Positions 10,286-22,534 are shown, numbered from the stretch's first letter. The stretch is DNA of 64,000 bases from Kalaharituber pfeilii (GCA_015179045.1 WHUZ01000079.1:124001-188000); one strand, 5' to 3'. Program-made: numbers and translations. The notes: a model not told the origin generated them from the sequence alone.

Positions 10286-12017
10286 CTATCGGGTATTTTT
10301 CAGGTTCATTTTTTCCCGAATTTTTTCTCGAATTTTCTCCTCCTCCTCTCTGAGTTTATTCAGTTCCTCCACCGCTTCCTTCTTTTCCCGAATCCTCCGC
10401 TGCTCATCATCTAACCACTTTCTTTCCTCCTCCTCGAGTTCTCGGTCGTCCTTTACTGGATGTAAGAAAAATGTAATGCTAGGAGGCTGTACTGGCCCAC
10501 GCGATGCAGACCCGACCGCAGCTGTCGCAGCATGTGGTGGGACAGGGGGAGACTGTTTGCTGACAAGGTTACTGGGGACAAAAGTGCGGGGTGCATTGAG
10601 ATCAAGCACGCGTGATGGGGCGCCGAGAGGTAGGATAGGTGGGTTCGTGTCAATGCTGGTGGATGAACTGTTCGTAGTGCTGGGGATTACGGCTGCAGCT
10701 GAGGCCGTGTATGCTGGTGGAATAGATTGCGGTGATGGAGGAGAAACTTTGGCATCACCCTTGGAACCAATCCGGACGTGGATACTGCTCTTTGAATGAT
10801 TGAAGTGCCCTGGTGCCGCGTAAATAAATTTCTCCCCGCGCAGTGCAGGGTGTACGTCACTTGTTCCAACACACCCAAAGGTAATTTCATCCTCCTCTTG
10901 CCGTTTCTTGGCCTCACGTTTCCGGAGAAAGATCCAAACGCCAACCGCGACTAGCCCGGAAACTATCACACCCACAGCGAGTCCGACTCCAATCTTCAAA
11001 GCCGTATTGTCTTCTGCACCTCCAGATGCACCATTACTGACGCTGTCGTTACTGTAACCATTATTATTCGACTTGCCGCTGCCACTACCGCCACTGTTCA
11101 CATTTTCCGATTGTCCAGACTCATTGGTGCTAGGTGGGGAAGGTGCTGTTGGGGCACCTGGTGCTGTTGGAGCTGTTGGAGCCGCTGGGGCTGTTGGTGC
11201 TACTGGGGCTGTCGGAGCAGTAGGTGCAGCGGGTGGGGTTGGTCCAACAATGGCAGTATCGGAAATTATACTCTCCTCCTGCCGAACAGATGTGGTGTCG
11301 GGCTCACTGAGTGTAGATGTTGTCGCTGAAGCCTCTTCCTGCGTTACGGAGGAGGCAGTCGCTGGTGGATTCGTTGCTAGCGCAACAATGAGCTTAACCC
11401 ATGAATGTAATTATTGTGAAAGATTGATTGAGGTGCACTTACCGACACCATCCAAAGGAGCGCCACAAATTTGGACGCAATAACCTGGTCTTTGATCTGG
11501 CGGCAAACTGGGATGGACTGAGAAACTCCTTTTACTGTCACAAATACACATCCCGGTCGTAGGATCATATGTAGCACTTCGTTTTGCATTGAAATGGCTC
11601 TCTGTAGTCCCCGGGACACGTTCGCCCGTTGTCAGCGGCTGGACCAATAGTGCAGCGAGGATTTACCATGACGACAAAAACCCTACCATTCGCGACCCAC
11701 GACCCACTTCGTTCGATCCTTGGGATATCCTTTGGTGATTTCAATTTTGTCGGATCAAACCATTCCTTCGCGCCACCCTTCTCCGCGCCATTATGGGGAA
11801 TCACTTCAAATCCATGCGCCTGCTGACTGCATAAGCCGATGATGAGTATTATCATAAACGCGACCGTCACCGCAGGTATCAGGCCGACGTTTAGATCTTT
11901 ATTGCGACGATAGCTAGTCAGATTACCGAAAATAATCATAGCTATATCGAAAAACACGCTAGATTTTCGAACGGTCGGAGAAAGAAGTTGAAATCCTGCT
12001 GGCAAGAGGGAGATCAC
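10286..12017 (-). CDS. Single-pass membrane protein with Cys-rich ectodomain; frame shift or extra intron
   Basis: Reading from 12017: an N-terminal signal/anchor (VGLIPAVTVAFMIILIIGLC), a Cys-containing ectodomain (NPRCTIG, GRTCPG, GMCICD, YCVQICGAPLDG), an Ala/Pro/Thr repeat linker (runs of APTAP and APVAP), a membrane helix (IGVGLAVGVIVSGLVAVGVW), a basic stop-transfer stretch, and a C-terminal Glu/Lys/Arg coiled coil. Intron 11377-11442 (donor GTAAGT, phase 1) joins the ectodomain to the linker. Between 11565 and 11690 the frame changes. Either an 85 nt intron (complement 11602-11686, weak donor GTAGGG, acceptor CTACAG) is spliced out, or there is a one-base indel at an A4 run near 11582-11585. 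The indel reading keeps more cysteines. Architecture suggests a wall-sensor or adhesion-like protein; no named family. An internal Met (about residue 27) is also a possible start. Confidence 0.6.
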
Positions 12018-12943
12018 AAGAGGTATATTAGGAAAAAGGAGGTTCTAGTGTAAACAGAAATTTTTTAAAACATGGAGGGGATTGGATATCAAGGTGAGTG
12101 CAGGGTATCTGAGAGCCGGGTCACAGGTCCAAGCTCAGCTGCCCACTGGAATGGAGACCTGAGCCCAGGTTATTCGAATTGCAAATTGTAATGGAATCTC
12201 CGATGGTTATAACATAAAAGCTGAGCAAGCCTGCCCTACGGGTTCAGCAAGCCGATATTTGACGAATGAGAGAGATTGGATTCAAATGAACGACAGATTG
12301 AGGCGCATAAACAACTTGTCAATTTTCTAGCTGCTTAAGAATGAGGAACGGAGGTGACAGTTTTGATAGTATTGTTGAAGGAGCGACAGACTTGGATCAG
12401 ATTTCGCAAAGGCGACCAACAAACGAACTCGTCCGCTGCAGGAACCACAGCTTGTCTATTGTGATCAGTTTTCCCCCCTTTTGCATTTGTTCTGCCTTCA
12501 GGAGTTTCTGCTTGAGCTCGAGCCCCGTACCGGTAGGGGCTAGGTACGGTACTCATGTAGTGCTAGCGTTGTTGCCGGTTGGTGTCAAACCATGTTTTCG
12601 CGGAATAGCTCCATGCAGGGTCAACTAACCATACTAGGGTCAACTGTCCTCGCCTGGTCGAGTAGATGCAGCGGGAGCCCATGAAGCGATTGGCGAAATC
12701 TCTATCACTGGTTCACTAAGTGGTGACGCCACTTTTCTTGGCACCTCCGAGTGTGTTCTTGTGCTCTTCAAACGCTCATATCTTCAGAACCAACAGTGTG
12801 ATTATGAAACTTGTACCTGCAGTTTGTAGAGCTTTGCCCATAGTATCACATAGCATAAGAAGGAGCCATGACAATAACTGCAGTAAAATATGTATATATT
12901 ATTAATAAAAGAATAAATAATAGTATTTTTTTTTTTTTTTATA
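12018..12943. other. Intergenic DNA, nothing recognised
   Basis: Upstream region of the minus-strand membrane-protein gene. Short frames at 12335-12628 on both strands lack support. A T-run at about 12927-12940 abuts the inverted-repeat element. Confidence 0.4.
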
Positions 12944-13806
12944 CTAATGTCTTTCACCACAACCTGACGTGCACCACGTCCCGACGCACGTTTTACACCA
13001 AAACTGAGCATGCGCGACAACATATATCTCAACCACCAGAATAGAATTCTGTACGCGCTCTTCAGGAGAAATAAATAAAGGGTTATTCTTCACCTTTAAT
13101 CCCTCTATTTGCACTGAAAAGACATCGTGGTTGATTAATGGCGCCATGAGTTTTTAATTGATGTCTTGGCATGCATTTAAATGGAATTCCCATACAAAGT
13201 GAACTGGAGGGTAGAATGCACAACTTCTCTTCAACGGTCACCATAAGGGCTATATAATTGTTGCTAGAGAGTCTCCCCAATAGGCCTCTTGTTAATTAGT
13301 GCTTCAATTGGCTTAATGTTGTTTAATGCCTAATTTATACATCAAATTGCCATTTCAGCTAGTTTTCCTATACAATTATTGCATACAGTTTCTATGAGAA
13401 AATGAATTTTGTGAATAACTCCACCAATTCTTGAGAAGTTTTCTTGGTGTGCTTCTCACATCTTTGAATAAGATAAAATATTGATATTCAAGTGTCCTAC
13501 TGCTTTTATCAAATTTACTTCAGGTGTGATAAGTGGAATTCAATACTAGTGATATCACACCGAAAAATATATGCCAAGCCTATGCCAATTTATGGTAAGA
13601 ATTTCATGAATCATAAATCCCTTCAAAGCAGCATATTTGAAGAAGCTAAGGTGTGGAATATGAAGAATAGTCCTTAATTTAACTGCTCTACAAGTTGCAT
13701 ACAAGATTCTATTCTGGTGGTTGAGATATATGTTGTCGCGCGCGGTCAGTTTTGGTGTAAAACGTGCGTCGGGACAGGGTGCACGTCGGGTTGTGGTGAA
13801 TTACAG
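12944..13806. mobile_element. Non-autonomous long-TIR element, 863 bp, TA-flanked
   Basis: Terminal inverted repeats of about 110 bp. The left end has TTCACCACAACC, GACGTGCACC, CCCGACGCACG, ACACCAAAACTGA and TCTCAACCACCAGAATAGAAT; the right end mirrors these. TA is present on both sides (12942-12943 and 13807-13808), as expected for the Tc1/mariner superfamily. There is no transposase ORF. The ends share TTCACCAC and CCAAAACTG with the elements at 46762-47634 and 49858-50703. Confidence 0.8.
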
Positions 13807-13808
13807 TA

Positions 13809-14860
13809 TATAATAGTATTATACTCTATGAAAAAAAATTTTTATCTCTAATATTGTAATGGACTAGCCTCATGGGACTATTAGCCAGTGCTAAGTCACA
13901 AGTTGGGCTACACAATACTTATAAGTTTAAGTTGAATACTACTTATAAAGGCAAAAGCATAGTCAAGAAAGTATATTTTTTATTGCTTGAGGAGTGTAAA
14001 CTATAGAGTAGAAAAGGAGTCTTTATATACAGGAAAGAGTAATACAAAACAGAGAGATGTAGAGAGACTTTCTTAAGCACTATGCCTTCAATATGATTGT
14101 TATTATCTACTGTAAAAAGTATACCGGGAGAAAAGGCAGTGTTTGTTGTCTAGCCGAAGTTTAAAGACGCACTCGAATTGTGGCGCCGGTGCCTTGCCCT
14201 TGCGCTTCTTGGACGGCAGGGTGGGCGCCAGATTGGGGGTGGCGGTAGGTTCCGCCGAGTGTGCGGTGTAGACTGGGCTGAAGCTTGAAGCTCCAGGGTG
14301 GGCCCTGCGGTGGGTTCCACCGGTGCGGTGTCTATGGTGGTGAGGGGGCTGAACCTCATGGTCTCGGGTAGTGTAAGGGCGGCAGGGGGGGCGGCAGGGG
14401 GGAGGGGAGAGGGTAGTGAGCCAGGCTGGGAGGGGACGTTCCGGTCCGCCTCCGTATACCGACAGCTCAGCGTCCTTGTCAATTTGATGATCAAGGTCGA
14501 ATCTGCATTTGGTGCGTGGTCGCTCTTTGCCCTGAGCTTCCAATCCCGGTCACTGACGTTAAAGGAGTATTTCACTGGAATGGGATTTTCGCTGAAGAGA
14601 AAGTATTTCACTGAAGAGCAAAGTACTTCGCTGAAGAGGGTTCCGCATTCTTAACGGCAGTTTGGTTGGGTTCGAGTGTAATTGTCGAGTACACGTGCAT
14701 TGGGCTTGTAGGTAATGTAGCGCATGGTGCTTTCTACACAGAAAAAAATTATGAACCGTGGCTCTACTGAGTAGCCCGGACCAGTGGTGACTGAATCACT
14801 ATTACGAATGGCCCGGCAGATATATACATCACGTAACCCAGCTTGCAGCTGTTTCACCAT
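13809..14860. other. Intergenic DNA with a Pro/His-rich open frame
   Basis: A minus-strand frame at 14103-14543 is rich in Pro, Arg and His, with a basic SKKRKGKAPAP stretch. It is paralleled by open frames in other phases, which suggests composition and not coding. A minus-strand B-type tail without an A-run lies at about 14828-14860 (TCACGTAACCC, GCAGCTG). Confidence 0.4.
14562..14640. repeat. Short tandem repeat, ~20 bp unit
   Basis: Three to four imperfect copies of a unit like AAGTATTTCACTGAAGAG / AAAGTACTTCGCTGAAGAG. Confidence 0.6.
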
Positions 14861-14871
14861 GCCACATGGCA

Positions 14872-14979
14872 AACTTTCTACTTTCCTATCTTCCTATCCT
14901 TTACATGTACTTATCTAATCTCGCCATAGCCTGAAAGGCGGCATGCGAGTAATGAAAGAAAAAAAAAAAAAAAAAAAAA
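14872..14979 (+). mobile_element. A-type retroposon, 108 bp, perfect target-site duplication
   Basis: Direct repeat GCCACATGGCA at 14861-14871 and 14980-14990. The body is a T-rich leader of about 45 bp, then CTCGCCATAGCCT, loop GAA, AGGCGGCATGCGAG, then an A-tract. The inner stem is GCCT/AGGC where most copies have GCCC/GGGC, a paired base change. It inserted next to an older B-type tail. Confidence 0.85.
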
Positions 14980-14990
14980 GCCACATGGCA

Positions 14991-17592
14991 GAGGTACTAG
15001 GCGTTGGACATCGAGTCTCAACGTTCACCCTTGTTTGGCGTTACTGTACTTGTCTCATGTCTCTATTTCCACACAATTTGGTCCTAAATAGGCGTACTGT
15101 TTGCGTTCTCGGATGTCTTCAAATTTTGTTTTGTTCAGTGGTTTACATGCTGTTGTACTATACTTGAAATGGGGTCTTCGATTTATCTTCCCTTTTACTC
15201 TCCGTCAGTCCCTTTTTATTATATGCATGAGTTTGTTTCCTCATATCGGTACTGGGCAATTGGAGCGGAAAAGACTACCTACATTCGTTCCAATGTTGCT
15301 AACCGCTGGTATAGTGCATAATGACTCGTCGGGAAAACGTTTTCTTGAGTTCGGTGAACATACTTCGTTTTATATATAACCTCATGATTTGTACTCTCCG
15401 CGGTATATCCAAATCGGTATGGGAGCTACTCCGTTGGTTTTGCGCTAGTTACGAACGGTAGTATGTGTAAAATGAAACTTCCAATAGTTCCAATGACTTT
15501 GATACTTCGGATGACCGGCTAGAAGGTTCTGGATATTTTCTGAATAATGAATGGGATCGGGGATCTTTGCCATGTCATTGTACTAATACTTCGTTGATTT
15601 CAGTTAAGAAATCCTGCATCCTACCCTACTGCTCATGCATCCAAATGTTTTGAGAAGTCATAGAATATCGTATGCAGCAGGGTATCAAGAGCTGTAGCAT
15701 ATAGCACTAAGGGGTTCTGACGGAAAAGGTGAGGGCAGGGCCCTCCAAGCGAGAGATTACTTGCCGGAAATCGCAGCCGATGGCACAGTTCGTTTCCAAG
15801 CACGCGCGCAATCTTTTATTCAATCAAAGTTTGTCTCTTGGCTCACAATGCAGGATGACCAAAGAGCTAGCTCGTACAACCATCCCAATTCGATCGCGAA
15901 CTGTACAAAGAGGTTTGCCTGCTGACCGCTTTTCTCCATCTTAGGGACGCCTGTCTTCTGTAAGCCAGTTAAGTGGCATTTTCAAGCCGAGTTCATTTGG
16001 AGTATGATAAACTCAGTGATGTGGGGGTTATGCCAATTACTAGGTAGGAACCCCTGTCGCACAAGAGTACAGTAGTTCAAGCATATGCAACCCTGTAAAT
16101 TGCTGATCATGCCGTAAGGAAATGGCGCGATGTGTGATATAGAGAAAGTAGAAATGTAAGCACTATCCTTTCGCATGGTGTGAGGAGTGCGCCTTCTTCG
16201 CTTGAGATGAATAACGGTTATCATTGCACTGATTGGTGAGAAGATTAATGACAAGTTAGCAATACATTGCCTAACTTTCCTCTGCTTTCTTAAAGATTTA
16301 GATCGGATAAAAGGATATTAACGATAGCACAAAAACTTGGAAGCTTCCGTGGGTTAGGGAGCACCGATGTTTCCTCTGTCCTAAAAATAACCCCAATTAC
16401 ACACCAAGAGATTATGCATACTCTACGGGTCTCGGCAGTGACTAGGCTCCAAGAGGCATGAGGCCAAGTTTTTTCTCTATGCCATCATGTGCTCGAGTCC
16501 GTACTATACGTGTGATTTGGGAACAGGGCGCCCACCGACGTAAGGAGATAAAATTAGAGGTTGGACTACAACAGCAAGGCAAAGATCGGAGCTGAAAAAA
16601 CCAGCCACAAGCGTTATGGTCTACTGTAATCAGTGGTCTGGGCAGCGCCGGTAAGCCACTAGGCTTTGTGTTGAGCTGTGCGTAAGCAAGCCTAGTCTGT
16701 ACCCCTGGTGACCATTCCAAAATGAACCCTGCGTTTACTACACTGCAGTACCGCATCGTATCTCGGAGCCTGTATCGTCGACAATCGCCTTTACCCCCGC
16801 GCTTTCCAGCCTCTCCAACTTTCCAACTTTTTTTCTCAACTACAGAAAGGCCATTAACGGTATCGTCGGCGCCCTAACATATATCTTTATCGCTGTATAT
16901 AGGAATTATTTCCGCGAAAAAGGCCAGCATGCGCCGTTGCTGATTGTCACGGCAACGAACACATATTCGAATCGTTTACACCTACCGTTTTTTGTTTCAC
17001 TTTTGATCGAGGTCTCAATAATTCGCACCGGCACAGACAGCAACTAAGTGACCATTCCAAGGAAACACGCGCAGAAATTCAGAATTCGTCTAGTTTACTG
17101 ATTTCGAGTTTACGCTTGTTGGAACATCAATCGCAACTTAACGAGGTTAGAATACAGCTATTTCATGTTATTTACGGGGTCAACTATGCGATAAGCCTAT
17201 GCGCACGGCCTTCGCACGGCACATTCTCGACACCCAGCTTTCTGCAGACTCTAGATCAATTGTTAAATATTCGTTCAGAGTTTGATGTTAGCGACGAAAG
17301 GGAGGAGATTTGCCTTGTGGGTCTACATAACTACAGCATTGCAATTATTGCACATCGCTGTTCTTGCAGGGACTAAGTTCACTCCACAAGATCTTTATGC
17401 TTTCAAGGATACTAAGCGAGCAGTTGCACAACTCTCTGGACAGAGTACCTGTTTAACTTGGCCTTCTTCTAACGTTATTGATTCATCACCCAAATCCAGA
17501 GGTTTTACAACCAAATCCCTTGGTTTCAAACGGCCTTGGAAATCAAATTTGATAACCTCACCTCTTCTACTCCCCGGAACGATTTCACGACC
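14991..17592. other. Long intergenic region, nothing recognised
   Basis: No domain, repeat boundary or RNA gene was found. Open frames near 15101-15379 and 17116-17662 lack support. The stretch at about 17380-17592 is probably the promoter and 5' UTR of the gene starting at 17593. Confidence 0.4.
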
Positions 17593-19945
17593 ATGCGAGT
17601 CCCTGTCAGCATCCCTCTCTTTCTCTTACCCGCTTTCCTCCTCACCAGCGATATCCTCCTGACATCTGGCTCAGACTCTTTAACTACGGCTTCTATAAAA
17701 CCGCGTACTTCAAAAGTATCAAAACACAATTTCACATCTTGCGGAAAGTCGTGCCGAGCGGAATTCTTTCAATATTGTCGCGGGAGGGCATCCGAAAAAA
17801 GCCAGGCAAAAGGGAGGACACACCGGGAACGAGTGGAGGGTAATAATGTTCGTCATGGGAAAGCAGACGAGAACGCATTCTGGAGATGTATGTGTATGGA
17901 GAGAAGTGGGGTGCAGTATCTGGATGGGTGCGCAAGATATTGTGATCATTCGGAACATCAGGTGGCGACTCAGGCGGTAGAGTTGAGGGAGTGGTGGGAA
18001 GAATGGTGTGGTAAGTGTTAAACGTTCATTGTTTTTGGGGGTTAGGTCTCAATAGAATGGGAACTGTGGCTATAGTAAATGAGTCTAATTTTGAGCAGAA
18101 AAGCATAAACCTTCTACGCCTACTGTCAACACCCATGTTGGCTTAGATGCCGAAAATGAGATTGATATGGACAACATCTTCCTTACCGATGTGGAGGGCC
18201 ACCAGCCCCCTCCACCTCCCCCACAAACCTCCAATGTCCAAGATGACATCTCAAATTCAGGGTCATCAACAACGGACCCCAAATCGCGGTCAGTTAGTAT
18301 CATTGCCGGTGCTGCCTCCCTGACATTCGCGTCAGGATGCTTATTCATTGGATATCTCATCTTCATGCGACGGAGTAAATATGCGCGTCGCCGTGGAGTC
18401 CTGACATGGCTGAAATTGAAGGTGCTCGAGTTCCGCCATGGAAAGGGTCGCTATGGATACGGAGTTGGCTCTGCGGGTGGGCTACGGAGGCAGATAGTAC
18501 CAGGGACACAGGGTTTGGATGCTTATTATAAATGGTCGATTAAACCCGTGCCGTCACTACCAGCATCGGGAACGAGCAAAGTTTCAAGCGGCAGTGAATC
18601 TCGAAGATCTAGAAAGCTCTATGCAAAGCCTTCCTCAATTCCTGGAGGTGAGAAAAAGGGAATTGTGGGATTGTTTTCGCGCCTGGTAGGAAAGCGTGAC
18701 AATAGCCGGGGATTATACGCGTCCGCTGTAGTTCGTACGCAGGATAGGAAGAAACGGTACTCCGAGTCATGGATCAAAGCGCAGCAAAAGTATGTTGCGG
18801 AGGGAACTGGAGAGAACGAGATAGCGGAGGAATATTTCCGAAGCAAAGGAATATCTCCCACAGCAACAGCCGGGAAATATATGGGCCTGCAGGTGGCAAA
18901 TGGAACCTTCGGATATCTGGATCGGGTAACCAAGGAGGAGCAACAGAGAGCTGCTGATACAGTACGATCGCCGGTAATGGGGAAGCGGTATGGGGATGGT
19001 GGGTGGGGTGCAGATGAGGAGGTTGATGAAGCGGCGCTGGAAGTGAAGAAGAAGCAACTGGCGAAAAGTGGAGCATATGATGAACTTATCGATGTTGAGA
19101 ATGAAGGTCATCAAGGCACTGATGTGCAACGGAATCACACTCTCGCCACCAAGACACAATTAGAGGATACCTACGATAGATACACTAGTTTCAACAGGCG
19201 CACTGGAGGTGAAACCCCTATAATTGCTGCTTCAATTACTCGGACCCGCTCACCTAGTCTAGCCCGGCATTACCGCTCGTCTCGGTCAAATTCAGATCGA
19301 TATTTACCCGTTGCTGACATCTCCACAACCCCACACACCGGAGCCGGCATTGATTTTTTGGATTCTTGCGCTGCACCGGAGGGAAACAAACTTGACGCCG
19401 CTGATGGTCTGGGTGGTGCAAGAGGTGGCAATGGAGATCCTCAGTGTGACCTTGGGCCCGTTACCACAACCGCATATACTCAGTACGAGCGCTATGGTCG
19501 GTATGACAGGGGGGGTTATCCAGTGCGACATTTTGAGGAAGTTGATCTCCACGACGACGACACATACGCATGGGGAAGGGAGGGTTACATTGCTGGAACA
19601 GCTTTCCAGCCTGGTGCGAGCATGGACGCAGCGAGCGTGAGGGGTGGTCACAACGGAAATCTTAGTGGGCTTTCCAGTGTAATGGGGCATATCTCAGGAG
19701 AGAATGAGTTTGCCGAATACGGAAGTGGATATCATGGTCAATTTATTCCGCCAATTGAGATTCAGCCAGATGTGGTCTACAATCCGCAATTGCAAAAGGG
19801 AGAAGGCTATCCAATTAAGAGTAAGGGGAAAGCGAAGTGGAAATTGATGAGAGGGTCGCGTGGGTTTTTGGGGGGAATAAAAAAGAAGAATAAGAAAGAT
19901 GACGCCAGTGGAGACCGTCTAACTGAAGACGGTACTAGTGAGTAG
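17593..19945 (+). CDS. Type I membrane protein with eight-Cys, CFEM-like ectodomain
   Basis: Exons 17593-18010 and 18099-19945 (88 nt intron, donor GTAAGT, acceptor GAGCAG, phase 1) give 754 residues. Signal peptide: MRVPVSIPLFLLPAFLL. The ectodomain has eight cysteines spaced C-x3-C-x7-C ... C-x-C-x11-C-x3-C-x21-C (SCGKSC, FQYC, WRCMC, DGCARYC, EEWC). The CxC, then CxxxC, then C order recalls the CFEM pattern, but the second gap is far longer, so this is a resemblance only. A Pro-rich linker (HQPPPPPPQTSN) leads to a membrane helix at about 204-226 (IIAGAASLTFASGCLFIGYLIF) and RRSKYARRR. The ~520-residue cytoplasmic tail is low-complexity with Arg/Ser/Gly/Tyr stretches and a Lys-rich end. 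Layout matches the gene at 10286-12017. Function is unknown; a wall sensor or signalling scaffold is plausible. The start at 17593 is chosen for the signal peptide; an upstream ATG at 17536 lacks one. Confidence 0.75.
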
Positions 19946-20198
19946 GGGGGCGATGAGGCAGTCCCGGCTCTGGCACTGAACCGAAAGGGAGTAAGCACGA
20001 AGTCATAATGACGCCTTTTTACCATTACTAGTTCTGGTAGGAATAGTTCTTTGTAAGCACCGAAAATACCGAGCTGCATTGAGCACATATTTCATGTCTT
20101 TCTGCTTTGCATTCATCAATTTTAGAAGTCAGTTTCATTGTCGTGAAAGCATTGGATATATAGGGTAGCAAATATCAATGAGAGTCAATGAACAATGA

Positions 20199-20558
20199 CA
20201 TTAGTGAGCGGCACGAGCTAGCTCGAGCCGAGCTGGAGGGTGAGCTCGAGCCAGCTCGTGGGTAAGTGAGCTCGGCTCGAGCCTAGATTGATTATATATA
20301 TAATATTGACAAACTAAACTAAACTAAGCTAAATTTTCATCTTTCTCACTACTATCAGCCAAATTGAGCATTTCGAAGTTGTTGGTAGGTCAGAACGAGC
20401 TCCAAGTCTCTAATTATTACTATATTAGGTATTTACAGTTTATGAAACCTTACACTGGCTAAGCATTTTAGCGAGCTGGCAAGAAAAACACTAGCATGAT
20501 CTTGGCTCGTATGGCTCGTTTGAGCTCGAGCTGGCTCGGCTCGTGCCGCTCACTAATG
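20199..20558. mobile_element. MITE with GAGCTCG-rich ends, possibly hAT-type
   Basis: Inverted ends CATTAGTGAGCGGCACGAGC (left) and its complement (right), 360 bp apart. Both subterminal regions are packed with GAGCTCG/GGCTCGAGC motifs; the centre is AT-rich and non-coding. Short dense subterminal motifs and TAGTGAG-like ends fit hAT MITEs, but no 8 bp duplication is evident, so the superfamily is a guess. Confidence 0.65.
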
Positions 20559-21220
20559 AACATAACTGGTCGTCAAAAGGAGGCTCTGCTATCTCTTTTG
20601 CCTTAATCCTCAGCATGTTTTAGCAACAGAAGCATAACCAAGTTTAGGGAACATCAATGCTGCGTACTGATTTTCTAGGCATTTGAAAGATAGTACTTCA
20701 CTACTAGCATGTGGCCACCTCGCGACCGCGAGGGTGAGTGTAGGTGTAGCGGTAGTGGATAAGGGACCATTGTAGCCCCGTAAAGTCGGCGTCAAGTGAC
20801 TGTACACTCTTTACCAGTTCCATGACCGTACAATGTCGTTTCTCTGCATTTATTCATTTCAGTATACTCTCATTGTTATTTATAATATCACGTAATTCCA
20901 CTCCTGCATCCAGGGAGCTCTAGTACCAAATGTAGCTTCAGAAGGTGAATTTTTTTTGTGGACTATAATGCTAATAATTGTAGAACTATGGATAGCGAAA
21001 CTCTCGTTACAGCCCATAAACTCTACCTAAATTCCGGTTAATATCTACCTACAATGATATTGCTCAGATGTCCAGCATATGCCCTTTTAGGTGTACCCAG
21101 CTTCCTTATCCACCCTCTAGTCCCACCTCTAAATGCTATGCAAGTGAGGATATTAACAGATGTAAGGTGATCAAGAAGTTACAATTCTGGAATGATGGCA
21201 AGAGTATATAAGAAAGTGGA
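20559..21220. other. Intergenic DNA, nothing recognised
   Basis: No gene, repeat or RNA signal identified. Confidence 0.4.
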
Positions 21221-21233
21221 GGAATTGAAGGCT

Positions 21234-21294
21234 TTTTTTTTATTTTTTTTTTATTTCACGTGACCCCGCACGCAGCTGTTCGCCAAGGCAGGGC
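21234..21294 (-). mobile_element. Ultra-short B-type retroposon with target-site duplication
   Basis: 61 bp insert between perfect 13 bp repeats GGAATTGAAGGCT (21221-21233 and 21295-21307). The minus-strand body begins GCCCTGCCTTGG, continues GCGAACAGCTGC and GCGGGGTCACGTG, then an A-rich tail interrupted by T. About 38 bp is not tail. Confidence 0.9.
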
Positions 21295-21439
21295 GGAATT
21301 GAAGGCTGAGAGTGATGATGAAGAGTAGACATAGCTATCGCTATCTATAGAGTGCTCGCAATTGAGAAGCCAGTAAAGGATGGAGAATAGAACCCAAGTC
21401 AGTGGGTAGTGAAGTAGCCGGTGATTGTAACCTTCGGCA

Positions 21440-22534
21440 GGTGCCTGTTCATTATCTCACCATGCCGTACTGGTCCAGCGCATTCTCATTTTGTCCCGTC
21501 TCGCACGATCGAGAAATCTGCCATACTTGTAAACTGAGTCCATTTTGGCATATCTCGCACCATCAAGAAGGTCTTGTTGTCTGTCAAATTGAGCCATACT
21601 GCCTTTTTTTTTTTTTTTTTTTTGTCACATGACCCCGCATGCGGCTCTTCGCCATGGCAGGAGCCATACTGCCTCACTTTGCACCGTAGAAAGAGGCCAG
21701 TCATAATCGTGGATTGAGCCCATTTTACCATGTCTCATGCTGTCAGGCGAGTCCTGTCGTACCTGTCAAATTCGGCGCGTTCTGCTACTCTCGCGCTATG
21801 GAAAGATCTTACCCATATCCGTCAAATCAGGCTCATTCTACTGCATCTCATACCATTGAGGAAAAGCTGTCATACCTATCAAATCAACCACATTCTCCCT
21901 CACATTGCACCTGTCAAGGGAGAGCTGTCGTCCCCGTCAACTTGGCCACATTCTTCCTCCTCCTATGCTATTGAAGGAGACTGCTATACCTGTTAAAGTT
22001 GGCTCATTCTATTGTATCTCGCACCATTGAGGAGGAGCGGTCATACCTGCCAAATTCAGCTTATTATGCTGTATCTCACATTGTTAAGACAGATCTACCA
22101 TATCTGTTAAACTCGGCTCATTCTGCTGCATCTTGCGTGGTGAAATGGACCTGCCATACCTGTCAAATTCGACTTTCATTCTGCTACATCTCGTACTATG
22201 GCATACTCGTTAAATTGAGCTTAGTTTGCTATATCTCGTGCTGGCGAGATGTGCCATACCTGTAAGATTTGACTCATTCTGCTGTATCTCACGCTATAGA
22301 AGAGTCCTGTCATACCTTTTAAATTGAGCTTGCTTCGCTGCATGCTATACATTTTGGAAAGACCTGCTATGCCTGTCAAATTCGGCTCGTTTCGCTACAT
22401 TACATGCCATCAAAAGAGAGTTGTCATCCCTGTCCAACTGATCTCATTTCGCTAGATCTTGTGCTGTCAAGAGAGACCCCTTATGTATGTCAAATTTGGC
22501 TTATTCGGTTACATCTCGCGCCATCGAGGGAGAC
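21440..22534. repeat. Minisatellite, ~68 bp degenerate unit, about 15 copies
   Basis: A recurring unit has the order GTCATACCTGTCAAATT, GGCTCATTCTGCT, ACATCTCGCACCAT, GAGGGAGA, with period near 65-70 bp and 10-30 percent divergence between copies. It stops exactly where the LTR at 22535 begins and carries a tiny retroposon at 21604-21660. It contains open frames, but they change phase between units, so coding is unlikely. Confidence 0.8.
21604..21660 (-). mobile_element. Ultra-short B-type retroposon inside the minisatellite
   Basis: 57 bp insert between perfect 13 bp repeats GAGCCATACTGCC (21591-21603 and 21661-21673). The minus-strand body starts CTGCCATGGCG, continues GCCGCATGCGGGGTCATGTG, then the A-tail. 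The non-tail body is about 36 bp. It splits one unit of the minisatellite. Confidence 0.9.

Noticed and set aside
14103..14611. Pro/Arg/His-rich frames on the minus strand
   Set aside because: Several phases are open at once in a GC-rich patch, which points to composition and not coding.
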